Origin: Rhodococcus jostii RHA1
Lineage (GTDB): Bacteria; Actinomycetota; Actinomycetes; Mycobacteriales; Mycobacteriaceae
Direction: 5' to 3'
Length of the DNA stretch: 64,000 bases
Assembly: GCF_000014565.1 (NCBI RefSeq)
Contig: NC_008268.1
Span: 7,506,501-7,570,500, forward strand
Shown: piece after piece, positions 24,773 through 33,735 of the stretch
Numbering within the stretch: position 1 is the stretch's first letter
Layout of the letters: each line of letters opens with the position of its first letter
Position numbers and translations under genes: made by a program
Notes under the pieces: generated by a model
Database searches by the model: none
Told to the model about the DNA's origin: nothing
The model's input: only the letters and a program-made list of their open reading frames with translations

Positions 24773-27394
24773 TCAACGCGACTGTCGGTTGGCAGTCACT
24801 CGGCCTGGTACCGCGACACGCGGGACCGAACCAAAGGGCGATACGGTCCGGATCCGATCAGTTTCCGAAGCCACGGCACCGGGCCGTCGACACAGGACGA
24901 GGACGAATGTCACCGCCTGCCAGTAGAGAATGCCGACCAAAATCGACAGAGCCAGCGCCAACCAGGGATGGTCGGCGCGCAGCGGCAGATACACCTGGAA
25001 GTGCGTGAGGTAGATGTACAGGGATGCGCTCGCCAACACCCCTGCGACACGGCTCAGCATGGTGGGGCAGGGGACAGATCTGAGCCACACCAGCAGGCAG
25101 AGCCCGCCGATGACGATGATTTCCCGCCGAGTCTCGCCGAAGAAGAACCCGGGAATGGTAGCCACGATCACCGAGGTGACGCAGAGGCGATGCCACACGG
25201 TCGTCGCCTTGGCGGCGGCCCAACCGAGGGCGAACAGCCAGAAGACCACCGACGCGGTCAGGATGCGATTGCGCCCGTCGTCGACGTCGACCAGTCCGTA
25301 CCGGGTGAGCAGGCCGAGGGCCACGAACCCCATCGCGAACCAGAACGAGTGCCTGCGCTCGATGCGGTCGAGGAGCGGGATGTACAGCAGGGCGGCGACG
25401 ACGAGCACGATGTACACGATCGCCTCGACGAACCAGTATCTCCACTCGACGGACCAGCCGTCCGGACCGAGAATTCCGTTGAGCAAGAACGCACTGGTGA
25501 TGCGGTAGTCCCCGGTCACGGCGATGACCGACCCGATCCACACCATGCTGGGAACGGCGATCCGGGCGACGCTCCCTATTGTGTGGCGGACACGTTCGGT
25601 CCGTTCGGCCGTACCGAGGTGGAATCGGGCGAAGTTGTAGCCGGCGATCCCGAGGAGCACATGCGCTCCGCCGAGCACCGTGAACAGGTGAATGTGCGAG
25701 CCTGCAATCAGAACGATCGCGACCGCGCGGAGCAGGACATTGGTTTCGACTGTCCGCCACCGGCGGCGCAGCCGCGGAGCCGGCACGAAATCCCCGATGG
25801 GGGTCGTATGCCAGTTCTCGGGGAGGTAGCCGAGCGTCTTCTCGAGATGCAGGGACATCCGTACATAGGACAGGGAGTCTCCGCCCAGGCTCACGAACGA
25901 GCTGTCGTCGGTGACGTGTGGGCAGCGGAGGATGTCGGCATACAGCGCCCGTACGGCGTTGGTGTCGGGGCCTGTCCGCGATCTCTCGACACGCGGGGGC
26001 TCGTATCCGTGGGCCAACTCGGCCACGGCGCGGAGGTCGGGTTTGCCGGTGGAGGTCCGCGGAATCTCGTCGACGAGGCACACACGCACCGCCCCCAGCG
26101 GAAGACCGCAGGCCCGCGCGGTCGCGCGCCGGACCCCGTCCACGTCGCCGCCGTCCTGGATCGCCACGATCAACTCGTCCGCACCGCCCGCGCAGCACAC
26201 CGTCAGCCCGTGCAGCGACAGTGCCGACTCGACTTGCTGTAGGTCGATCCGCAGTCCGAAAACCTTGACGAATCGGCTGCGGCGGCCGACCACCTCGTAC
26301 CCGGCACTAGTCTGCCGGGCGAGGTCACCGGTCCGCAGTTCGCCGCCGAGGTCGTCACCGAGACGCAGGTCGTCGGGGGTGTGCGCGTAGCCGAGCATCA
26401 CGTTCGGTCCCGCGTAGATCAGTTCACCGGTGCCGTCCGGGGCGTCGGAGACCGGTTCGAGCCGGAAGGATCCGCCGGGGATCGGCCGTCCGATCGTGTG
26501 CGGGTGGGTGGCGGCGAGTTGCGGTGGCAAGTACGCCATCCGGGCGGTCGCCTCCGTCTGCCCGTACATGACGAACAAATCCCAGCCCCGGCGTTGTCCC
26601 AGTTCCGCATAGGCTCGGACGCGGTCCGGTGCCAGCCGCCCGCCGGCCTGGGTGATGTACCGCAGGTCGGGCAGATTCATGTCGTCGAACCCGATCCGGT
26701 CGAGGAGATCGAAGGTATAGGGCACGCCCGCAAACGTGGTGCCGTGGTGGGTCCGGACGAGGTCCCAGAAGCCGGCGTCGGTGACCGAGAGATTCGTGAG
26801 GACCAAGGCGGCGCCGCGTGCGAGGTGGCTGTGGATGACCGACAACCCGTAGCAGTAGTGCATGGGCAGCGTCGTCACAGCGCGGTCGGTGTCGCGGATG
26901 TCGAGGTATTCCGCGATCGACTCGGTATTGGTCTGCACGTTGCGGTGCGAGAGACGGACGAGCTTCGGTGAACCCGTCGATCCGGAGGTGCTCAGCAGCA
27001 GTGCGAGGTCGGGGTGCAGCAGGTGCGCGGAGCCCTCACGCTGCTCCTCGACCCCCGTGTGCCCGTTGGCGCTGCGCACCACCACGTCGGGTCGATACGC
27101 GGCGATCAGGCCGTCGAGGCTGTCGGGATTGTCGCCCGGTGCCAGCAGCACCGGATGCCCGGCGAACAGGGCAGCCAGGTAGGTGACGATCAGATCGGCC
27201 TCGTTGGTGCCGCCGACCAGGACCAGACGCCGGGTCCCGCCGAGCTGTGAGGCCACCTGCTCGACACGATCCGCCAGGTCGCGGTAAGTGACCGAATCGG
27301 CCGATGTGATCAGTGCTGGGGCGTCACCGAATCCTCCCAACGCGCGCGCGAAGCGCACACCGGGGTGCTCTACGTGGAAGGACGAGCTAGACAC
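24773..27394 (-). CDS. Adenylation domain - carrier domain - membrane acyltransferase fusion
   Basis: This 873-residue protein joins three enzymatic units. Residues 1-465 form an acyl/amino-acid adenylation domain (LLLSTSGSTGSPK, MYGQTEATARM, GELRTGDLAR and the lysine in TSTGKPDLRA). Residues about 480-545 form a carrier domain with the phosphopantetheine serine in LGGDSLSYVRM. Residues about 560-850 form a polytopic acyltransferase-3-type domain (LLRAVAIVLIAGSHIH, LLGIAGYNFARF, SVEWRYWFVEAIVY, YIYLTHFQVYLP). The layout suggests an acid is activated, loaded on the carrier and transferred at the membrane to an acceptor or across it. GTG 27394 follows a -10-like TATAGA and an IdeR-like box, so the mRNA may be leaderless and iron-controlled. 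Substrate and product are unknown. Confidence 0.85.
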   Translation of the reverse strand: MSSSSFHVEHPGVRFARALGGFGDAPALITSADSVTYRDLADRVEQVASQLGGTRRLVLVGGTNEADLIVTYLAALFAGHPVLLAPGDNPDSLDGLIAAYRPDVVVRSANGHTGVEEQREGSAHLLHPDLALLLSTSGSTGSPKLVRLSHRNVQTNTESIAEYLDIRDTDRAVTTLPMHYCYGLSVIHSHLARGAALVLTNLSVTDAGFWDLVRTHHGTTFAGVPYTFDLLDRIGFDDMNLPDLRYITQAGGRLAPDRVRAYAELGQRRGWDLFVMYGQTEATARMAYLPPQLAATHPHTIGRPIPGGSFRLEPVSDAPDGTGELIYAGPNVMLGYAHTPDDLRLGDDLGGELRTGDLARQTSAGYEVVGRRSRFVKVFGLRIDLQQVESALSLHGLTVCCAGGADELIVAIQDGGDVDGVRRATARACGLPLGAVRVCLVDEIPRTSTGKPDLRAVAELAHGYEPPRVERSRTGPDTNAVRALYADILRCPHVTDDSSFVSLGGDSLSYVRMSLHLEKTLGYLPENWHTTPIGDFVPAPRLRRRWRTVETNVLLRAVAIVLIAGSHIHLFTVLGGAHVLLGIAGYNFARFHLGTAERTERVRHTIGSVARIAVPSMVWIGSVIAVTGDYRITSAFLLNGILGPDGWSVEWRYWFVEAIVYIVLVVAALLYIPLLDRIERRHSFWFAMGFVALGLLTRYGLVDVDDGRNRILTASVVFWLFALGWAAAKATTVWHRLCVTSVIVATIPGFFFGETRREIIVIGGLCLLVWLRSVPCPTMLSRVAGVLASASLYIYLTHFQVYLPLRADHPWLALALSILVGILYWQAVTFVLVLCRRPGAVASETDRIRTVSPFGSVPRVAVPGRVTANRQSR

Positions 27395-27398
27395 CGAC

Positions 27399-27425
27399 TG
27401 AGTCTATAAGGCATGCCGTACCTAA
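27399..27425 (-). promoter_or_regulatory. Iron box and -10 element of the A-carrier-acyltransferase gene
   Basis: The 19-mer at 27407-27425 reads TTAGGTACGGCATGCCTTA on the minus strand. It matches about 13 of 19 positions of the IdeR consensus and is strongly palindromic. It overlaps a -10-like TATAGACT (27401-27408) only seven bases before GTG 27394. A regulator bound here would block a leaderless promoter. Confidence 0.6.
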
Positions 27426-27795
27426 CACGCCTGGTGGGGGCGCGCGAATCATCGCGGCGTGGTGGTGGTGCAGGCGTTGCTGCTGCTGTTCATCGCGGCC
27501 GCATCGGCTCCACCCTGGGCCGCTGTCCCGAGGGCCACACCGGCCGCCCCCGCGCCGGACTGATGGCCTCGATTCCGGCGGACCTAGCCGGAACCGTGGC
27601 CGCGACCCCGTGACCCCAGCCCTCCTGGTCCGTTTTGCTGAATGCTGCGGCTGGTCGCCCTCTGTGGTGCGCGCGCTACCCTCGACCGCGTCCGTGTCGC
27701 GCCACCCGACGGCGAGGCGGTCGGGGCCATGTGCCCCGATGTTCTTCGTCACCGGGGGAGCGGATCGAACCTCACCCGTTATCAGGATCTGACCG
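27426..27795. other. No gene recognised
   Basis: Intergenic region between the divergent fusion gene and the VKOR gene. No supported coding sequence. Confidence 0.5.
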
Positions 27796-28452
27796 ATGCT
27801 CTCGACGCCGCCGTCTTCCGTCCACCCTGCCGATCCGGCTGCACCGTTCGCCGGCGAGGCCGGCGACGCCGCACCGTTCGTCCGGTCGCTGCCGTGGTTG
27901 CTGCTGGTCGGTGGGCTCCTCGGTCTGGTGGCCGCGTTCGCGCTCACCGTCGAGAAGTTCGCGCTCGCCGCCGACGCCACCTACATCCCCTCGTGCAGCA
28001 TCAACACGGTGGTGAACTGCGGCTCGGTGATGGGCACCGCGCAGGCGTCGGTGTTCGGATTCCCCAACTCATTGCTCGGCATCGCCGGGTTCGCCGTCGT
28101 CGCCGCGACCGGCGCCGGGCTTCTTGCCGGTGCCAGATTCGCCCGGTGGTTTTGGCTGGGCTTGCAGGTCGGGGTCACCGCCGCGGTGGCATTCGTGCAC
28201 TGGCTGATCGTTCAGAGCCTCTACGAGATCGGGGCGCTGTGCCCGTACTGCATGGTGGTGTGGGCGGTGACGATCCCGATCTTCTGGTACGTCACCCTGC
28301 GTAACCTGCACCACGGCGTCTTCACCCGCCCGGTGGATGCGGCGGTGGTGACCGCGAGGGGCAACCACCTTCTGCCGATCACGGCGTGGGTGCTGGGGGT
28401 GGCCGGACTGGTCGCGTACCGATTCTCGTCGTCCTGGTCCACCCTGCTCTAA
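27796..28452 (+). CDS. Vitamin K epoxide reductase (VKOR) family protein
   Basis: The 218-residue membrane protein has the VKOR layout: an N-terminal membrane segment (WLLLVGGLLGLVAAFALTV), a loop with cysteines in IPSCSINTVVNCGSVMGT, further helices and the active-site pair CPYC near residue 153. Bacterial VKORs pass electrons from disulfide-forming proteins to quinone, so this one probably supports disulfide formation in exported proteins. No DsbA-like partner is fused or adjacent. The neighbouring L,D-transpeptidase has a catalytic cysteine, but a link is only suggested by position. Confidence 0.93.
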   Translation: MLSTPPSSVHPADPAAPFAGEAGDAAPFVRSLPWLLLVGGLLGLVAAFALTVEKFALAADATYIPSCSINTVVNCGSVMGTAQASVFGFPNSLLGIAGFAVVAATGAGLLAGARFARWFWLGLQVGVTAAVAFVHWLIVQSLYEIGALCPYCMVVWAVTIPIFWYVTLRNLHHGVFTRPVDAAVVTARGNHLLPITAWVLGVAGLVAYRFSSSWSTLL

Positions 28453-28479
28453 CCACCTACGGCGTGTCCGGGAGGCGCA

Positions 28480-29705
28480 TCATCCCAGGGCGCTGCCGGC
28501 CAGCCATTGCTCCCACGGCACGCTCCAGTCCCCGTTCTGCCACAGCTCGAGCGGTGCGCCGCCGGTACCCCGAACTTCGACGATGTCGCCGGGGACGGAG
28601 AAGTCGTAGAACCAGCGGGCGTTGTCGGGGCTGAGGTTCAGACAGCCGTGCGAGACGTTGGTGTTGCCCTGCGCCCAGATGGTGTCGGCGAGTTCGTGCA
28701 GGTAAATGCCGTCGTTGCTGATGCGGGTGGCGAAATTGATCGACTCCTTGTACCCGAGCCGAGAATTGACCGGCAACCCGTACGTGGAGGAATCCATGAT
28801 GACCGGGTTGGCCTTGTCGATGACGGTGTAGATGCCCGGCTGGGTCCAGAACGAGAGGGTCTGACCACCCACGACTTCGGTGCCGCCCCGGCCCATCGAC
28901 GTCGGCATCGTGCGGACGAGCTCCCCGTTGTCGAACACGGCTACTTCCTTGGTGTTGTCGTCGGCGACGGAGATGTGGGCGTCGCCGATGGTGAACGAGG
29001 CGCTCGCGTCCTCCTGGCCGAACAGGCCCTCGCCGAGGGAACCCCGTACACGTTCGCGTGGACAGTGACCCTCGTACCGGGGGCGTAGTAGTTCTGGGGA
29101 CGCCAGTGCACGTTCTGATCGTCCGCCCAGTACCAGGACCCCGTGACCGGAGGGATGGTCTCGACGCTCAGCGCCCGTTCAGCGGCGGCCCGGTCGGTGA
29201 TCGGCTCATCGAAGTGGGTGACGGCGACGATGCCGACCCCGAAGGTGCCGCCATCGGTGAGGAGGTTACCGCCGGAGGTGACGAAAGTGGCTTTCGTCTG
29301 GTTGCCGGGCCGCACGGTGGAGAACGTGCTGGTGCGTTCGCTGCGGGCGCCCTCGTCGCCCACCGCGGTGACCACGAGGGTGTAGGTCCTGTTGTAGCCG
29401 AGCGGCGCCCCGGGTTTCCAGGCGAGCCGGTCCGGGGTGACGATGCCGTCGATGACCTTGCCCTCGTCGTTGGTCATCGTCACCGATTCGAGCGTGCCGC
29501 CCTCGGTCCCGACCGACACCGGATCGAGAGGATTGACCGCAGTCGCACCGTCGGCGGGGACCACGGTGATCGGCGGTCCGGCCGAAGGCTGCTTGGTGGT
29601 CGATGTGGACGGTGTCGAGGCGGGTGCACACGCGGCCAGGACGGCGGTGCACAGCGCCAGGACGACCAGAAGCGTTGTCAGGCAGCGGGAGCGGGAGGCG
29701 CGCAT
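28480..29705 (-). CDS. L,D-transpeptidase lipoprotein, one frameshift
   Basis: The first frame from ATG 29705 gives a lipoprotein signal (MRASRSRCLTTLLVVLALCT, lipobox VLAAC) and Ig-like domains (ITVVPADGATAVNPLDPVSV, then GTFGVGIVAVTHFDEPI). After HANVYGV it leaves frame at about 29037-29041. The catalytic YkuD domain follows in another frame: VAVFDNGELVRTMPTSMGRG, then HELADTIWAQGNTNVSHGC, with the catalytic cysteine in SHGCLNL. One base added in the ggaacccc context restores a full mycobacterial Ldt-type protein of about 408 residues, which forms 3-3 cross-links in peptidoglycan. An assembly error is likely, because both halves are well preserved. Confidence 0.88.
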
Positions 29706-29875
29706 GGATCCTCGATACCTGTTGATACGGCACGGCACTCGACGACCGGGGCGTCGAGTGCCGTGTAGTCGGATATGGCTCAACCTATCCCGCGGGCTGC
29801 CTTAGCTGGTGTGCAGAAAGAGCCGATCATCAGATGCCCGGATGTCCTCCCGCCGAAACCGCCGCAGCACTCGGG

Positions 29876-30718
29876 CTACCGCTTGCGTGCGGTGACGAGC
29901 AGGTACTCGGCCTCGTAGAGTGTCCGACCGGGCGCATCGGCCCGATTCCACGCGGTGAGGAACTGCAGGAAATCCCGCTCGAGGTTCGCGACCCGATCCG
30001 GGTCCGCGGCATTGTGACGGTACACGGCGATCGTCGGGCCATAGTTGCGTTTCCAGAACTCACGGAACTCGGTCGGGTCTGCAAAGCGGTCGATCACGAG
30101 TGACTGGCGGTGCGCGTCGAGCGCGGTCACCCGGTCGCCGAACAGGTCGCGGACGTGTTGCTCGTCGCCCCACAACGGCGGCGGGGTCGCACCGCGCGGC
30201 GGGGGCGGGGCGTAGGGGCCCATGGTCTTGAACAGGTTGCCGATCAGGCCCTGCGGTGTCCAGTTGATCATCGCGATGGTGCCGCCGGGCCGGCAGACTC
30301 GCAGCATCTCGTCGGCGGTCTGCCGATGGTGCGGCGCGAACATGGCCCCGACGACCGAGATGACGGCGTCGAAGCTGTCGTCGCCGAACGCCAACGCCTC
30401 CGCGTCGGCCTCGACCCAGTCCAGCTCGACGCCGCGCTGGGCGGCGATCGCCCGCCCGGCGACGAACAGTTCCGGCGTCAGGTCCGACGCGACGACGGTG
30501 GCGCCGCGCGCGGCAGCCGGGATCGCGGCGTTGCCGCTGCCGGCGGCCACGTCGAGCACCCGCTGGCCGGCGCGGATGTCGGCTGCCTCCACGAGCACCT
30601 CGCCGAGGGTCGGAATCAGCTCGGCGGCGACGGTCGGGTAGTCGCCGGAGGCCCACAACGCCCGGTGTTTGGCCTTGAGCGCGCGGTCGGTGTCTGTATC
30701 GGTGGGAATGGTGGTCAT
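29876..30718 (-). CDS. SAM-dependent class I methyltransferase
   Basis: The 280-residue protein has the Rossmann-type methyltransferase motifs: motif I RVLDVAAGSGNAAIPAAARG, motif II ASDLTPELF, DWVEADAEALAFGDDSFD, and the post-motif FKTMGPYAPPPP. It belongs to the UbiE/Methyltransf_11-like group, but the substrate cannot be read. ATG 30718 (ribosome binding site gaggac) gives the normal start; an in-frame extension to 30811 is Arg-rich and unlikely. It stands alone on the minus strand. Confidence 0.88.
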   Translation of the reverse strand: MTTIPTDTDTDRALKAKHRALWASGDYPTVAAELIPTLGEVLVEAADIRAGQRVLDVAAGSGNAAIPAAARGATVVASDLTPELFVAGRAIAAQRGVELDWVEADAEALAFGDDSFDAVISVVGAMFAPHHRQTADEMLRVCRPGGTIAMINWTPQGLIGNLFKTMGPYAPPPPRGATPPPLWGDEQHVRDLFGDRVTALDAHRQSLVIDRFADPTEFREFWKRNYGPTIAVYRHNAADPDRVANLERDFLQFLTAWNRADAPGRTLYEAEYLLVTARKR

Positions 30719-30919
30719 GTCGTGTCCTCGTCCTCGATGCCGGGTGCCGAAATGTTGGCACACCAATAGACGACGGCCGGTTCGGAAGGACGCACGCGAG
30801 GTGATCGGCATGGTCGCCTACGTGCGACTGCTGCCTCGACTAGTTGCCGCGAACCGGGGCACCACAAGCTCGCCCGAGTCGTCGGCGGAGGCCGCCTCAG
30901 GAAGCCAACTGCGCTGCGG

Positions 30920-30946
30920 CCCTCGGCTGAATGCCTCAGCCGAGGG
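30920..30946. terminator. Perfect 11-bp hairpin
   Basis: ccctcggctga and tcagccgaggg flank a five-base loop (atgcc). The right arm contains the stop codon of the minus-strand fragment at 30936-31252, a usual place for a terminator. Confidence 0.6.
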
Positions 30947-31252
30947 TGAGCTGGGCGCGGTGGAAGTCGAAATGCTTGCCCGGGTACCGGTAGACCTGTT
31001 CGAGGGTCATGGTTTCGGTGAAGAACGGATCCCAGCGCACCGGGAACGCCATGCTGCAACCGGCCCCGCCACCGCAAGGGCCTGTCCACCACCCACGCGG
31101 GCTTGGCGTTCGCTGGCCTTCTTCGAGCTCATCACATAGATCCGGCTGGTCGCCTCCAGCCGGGCGACGTCAAAGAGGATCTTCGGTGCCAGCTTCTTCC
31201 CCACGCTGGTCATGTGGATGCGGGTGTGCCCGGGCGGGCGGAGCGCGTTCAT
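30936..31252 (-). pseudogene. C-terminal fragment of a helical protein, frameshifted
   Basis: The minus strand reads TRIHMTSVGKKLAPKILFDV then RLEATSRIYVMSSKKASERQ, which looks like real protein. A different frame continues MAFPVRWDPFFTETMTLEQV and YRYPGKHFDFHRAQLTLG and stops inside a terminator hairpin. The second part resembles the end of DinB-like proteins, but weakly. No sound 5' part is seen, so this is a truncated and frameshifted remnant. Confidence 0.45.
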
Positions 31253-31443
31253 CTGCTTACGCAGGGAGGTGAGGTCGCCGGCGGCGACACGCGGAGCAGT
31301 CTCTCACTCACCACCGCCACAATCGGCGCCGCAGACCCGCGTCCCGAGCGCTGCTGCATCCAACTCTCGGTTGCTTCGTCTGAGGAAGCGGACTCCCACC
31401 CACCAACGGATGGGAGCACACCTTCTTCGAGAGGAATCCTCCG

Positions 31444-31521
31444 ATGACCACCCACCTGTTCTCTCCCACCGGAACCGGAACCGGCCACGCGGCCGGCGGC
31501 CACGGCGGGGGTGTGCGATGA
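31444..31521 (+). CDS. 25-residue peptide translationally coupled to the exporter ATPase
   Basis: ATG 31444 has a good ribosome binding site (gaggaatcc) and encodes MTTHLFSPTGTGTGHAAGGH plus five residues. Its stop overlaps the ATPase start codon (ATGA at 31518-31521), so translation of the two is coupled. The N-terminus TTHLFS recurs in the peptide at 33417-33509 on the other side of the exporter genes. It may be a leader peptide, a decayed peptide precursor or simply a coupling device. Confidence 0.5.
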   Translation: MTTHLFSPTGTGTGHAAGGHGGGVR

Positions 31522-32444
31522 ACGCGCCGACCGTCGTGGTCGAGGATCTGCACGTCGCCTACAACAAGACGTGGGCTCTCGACGGTGTCGATCTGGAGGC
31601 TGCCGCCGGGACCACGCTCGGTGTGCTCGGCCACAACGGTGCCGGCAAGACCACCTTGATCCGCACCCTCACCACCTTGGTGCGGCCCACCATCGGCCGC
31701 GTGCAGATTGAGGGCCTCGACGTGGTCGTCCACGCCACCGAGGTGCGTCGCCGGATCGGTGTGACCGGCCAATACGCCGGTCTCGACGAATTCCTCACCG
31801 CCCGAGAGAATCTGGAGCTGATCGGCCGACTGACCGGGCTGCGCCGCACCGCCCGCGAACGGGCCGACGCGCTGATCGACCGGCTCGGGTTGCAGGAATA
31901 CGCGTCCCGGCGGGTGGGGGAACTCTCCGGGGGCTCGCGCCGGCGGGTCGATCTGGCCGCCAGCCTCGTCGGCTCCCCGTCGGTACTGTTCCTCGACGAG
32001 CCGACCACCGGTCTCGATCCCCTCGCCCGCGCCGGATTGTGGGACGTCGTCGACGAGCTCACCGACGCGGGCACTACGGTCGTGCTCACCACCCAGTACC
32101 TCGAGGAGGCCGACCGGCTCGCCGACCACATCGTGGTCCTGCGCCGGGGCAGGGTCGCCGCCCGCGGCACCCCCGCCGAGCTCAAACGGATTGTCGGCGG
32201 CAAGGTCCTCAGCGCCACCATCCCCGCCGGTCAGCTCGCCGCGCTGCCCTTCGTCCCGGACACCGATCCGCGGGTCGACGGCGACCGCCTGCGGGTGTCG
32301 GTCACCGTCGGCGACGCCCCCGCCGCGACCGCCCTGGTCGCCGACCTGCACCGCGGCGGCATCGAGGTCACCGACCTGGACGTGACCTCACCGAGCCTCG
32401 ACGACGTCTTCACCCACCTCGCCCACACAGGAGCCCACAAATGA
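31518..32444 (+). CDS. DrrA-type ABC exporter ATPase
   Basis: The 308-residue protein is a daunorubicin-resistance (DrrA)-type ATPase: Walker A GHNGAGKTT, Q-loop VTGQYAGLDE, signature LSGGSRRRVDLAASL, Walker B VLFLDEPTTGLDP and switch region TTQYLEEADRLAD. The C-terminal segment with SPSLDDVF is typical of DrrA proteins. It pairs with the permease encoded downstream (ATGA overlap) to export drugs, lipids or peptides. The two short peptide genes around it make a peptide substrate worth considering. Confidence 0.93.
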   Translation: MNAPTVVVEDLHVAYNKTWALDGVDLEAAAGTTLGVLGHNGAGKTTLIRTLTTLVRPTIGRVQIEGLDVVVHATEVRRRIGVTGQYAGLDEFLTARENLELIGRLTGLRRTARERADALIDRLGLQEYASRRVGELSGGSRRRVDLAASLVGSPSVLFLDEPTTGLDPLARAGLWDVVDELTDAGTTVVLTTQYLEEADRLADHIVVLRRGRVAARGTPAELKRIVGGKVLSATIPAGQLAALPFVPDTDPRVDGDRLRVSVTVGDAPAATALVADLHRGGIEVTDLDVTSPSLDDVFTHLAHTGAHK

Positions 32445-33247
32445 CCACCACCACTGCGATCGGGCGGCCCTCGGCCTTCGACCAGCTCGCCGCACTCACC
32501 GTCCGGAACCTGCGCACCAGTGCCCGCGTTCCGCAGCTGTTGATGTTCTCGCTGACCATGCCGATGGCGATGCTGGTGCTGTTCAGTCAGGTGTTCCGCA
32601 GCGTCGCCGCCGGACCGGGTTTCCCTGCCGGGGTCAGCTACATCGTCTTCCTCACCCCGGCGATGCTCGCCGTCTCCACGGTGATGGCCGGCACCAACGC
32701 CGGAGTGTCCGCCGCGATCGATCACACCAACGGCCTGCACGACCGCTTCGCTGCCCTGCCGATGCGGGCGGCGCTGCCGGGGGTGGCTCGCACCATCAAC
32801 GAGGCCGTCTTCACCCTCGCCCGGGCTGCGTTGCTCGGGATCGCCGCCGTCGCTTTGGGTTTCGAGTTCCACGGCACCGCAGGGGATGCCGTCGCCGCGG
32901 TCCTGGTGCTGGTGGTGTTGGCCGGGGCGATGAGCGCCCTGTTCGGGCTGATCGGGGATCGGCTCCGCCGGCCGGACGTGGTCCAGTTCGCCGGGATGAT
33001 GGTGATGATGCCGCTGATGTTCGTCTCGAGTGCGTTCGCGCCGATCGAGACCATGCCCGGCTGGATGCAGGCGATGGCGACGGTGAATCCGGTCGCGCAC
33101 GCCACCGATGCCCTGCGCGGCCACGTGCTCGGCACCGCCACCGCCGGTGACACCGCCGCCGCCCTGGCCGCGGCGATCGGGTTGTGGGCGCTGGTGACCG
33201 CCGTTCCCATCCTGACCCGCCTCATTCGGTCGGCACGCGGCCGCTGA
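32441..33247 (+). CDS. DrrB-type ABC exporter permease
   Basis: The 268-residue protein has six membrane segments and the ABC-2 permease pattern: an N-terminal cytoplasmic stretch (LTVRNLRTSARVPQLLMFSL), SYIVFLTPAMLAVSTVMAGT, and the C-terminal FVSSAFAPIETMPGWMQAM followed by NPVAHATDALR. Its start overlaps the ATPase stop (32441-32444), so the two form one transporter. A strong intrinsic terminator follows nine bases after the stop. Confidence 0.93.
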   Translation: MTTTTAIGRPSAFDQLAALTVRNLRTSARVPQLLMFSLTMPMAMLVLFSQVFRSVAAGPGFPAGVSYIVFLTPAMLAVSTVMAGTNAGVSAAIDHTNGLHDRFAALPMRAALPGVARTINEAVFTLARAALLGIAAVALGFEFHGTAGDAVAAVLVLVVLAGAMSALFGLIGDRLRRPDVVQFAGMMVMMPLMFVSSAFAPIETMPGWMQAMATVNPVAHATDALRGHVLGTATAGDTAAALAAAIGLWALVTAVPILTRLIRSARGR

Positions 33248-33255
33248 ACGACGAA

Positions 33256-33300
33256 CCGCCCTGCCCCATCTCACAAAGGAGAGGGGCGGGGCGGGGTTTT
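33256..33300 (+). terminator. Intrinsic terminator of the exporter operon
   Basis: A 12-bp stem (ccgccctgcccc with ggggcggggcgg, one G-T pair) is followed by TTTT at 33297-33300. It closes the peptide-ATPase-permease operon. Confidence 0.85.
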
Positions 33301-33416
33301 GCGTGTTCGATGTCCGTCCGGAGCCGGGCACTGTTCTGGCCCCTACCCGATGGAGGGGTAGAGGCTGTGTGAGCGCTGTGGTCAGCGGATGCGCCCGGTG
33401 CGGGCGTCGACGGCGC

Positions 33417-33509
33417 TCATGCGGCGGCGTCGAGCAGATGCAGTTCCTCCGCCACGATCAGGTCGACCTCTTCGCTGGTCAGGCCCGAAAACAAATGTGT
33501 GGTCAGCAT
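33417..33509 (-). CDS. 30-residue peptide with N-terminus shared with the exporter leader peptide
   Basis: ATG 33509 is preceded by a very strong ribosome binding site (gaggaggtgag, about six bases away). The product begins MLTTHLFSGLTSEEVDLIV and ends in an acidic helix with LHLLDAAA. TTHLFS also opens the 25-residue peptide at 31444-31521, on the far side of the exporter genes. It could be a leader or precursor peptide, or a small regulatory partner of the ECF sigma factor that starts 227 bp away in the other direction. No family recognised. Confidence 0.55.
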   Translation of the reverse strand: MLTTHLFSGLTSEEVDLIVAEELHLLDAAA

Positions 33510-33735
33510 TGCTCTCACCTCCTCACTGCGCTTCTACTGGTACGTCGAATCGGAGAACCCGTCATCGACATCGGCACCCATACAGACGAGGCAAACCGGA
33601 TTCGGACGCAGACTGCGCCGGGAACGCGGGTGCATCCGATCGGGGTCACCGTCGTCGGTACCGGAGCGGACGTCCCCAGGGGTCGCCACTGCGCCGCCTG
33701 ACGGGGATGCTGGAGACGGAAAGGAACCACGGATC

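Noticed and set aside
24968..26242. Long plus-strand frame opposite the adenylation-acyltransferase fusion
   Set aside because: No domain; the minus strand carries the complete motif set over the same interval.
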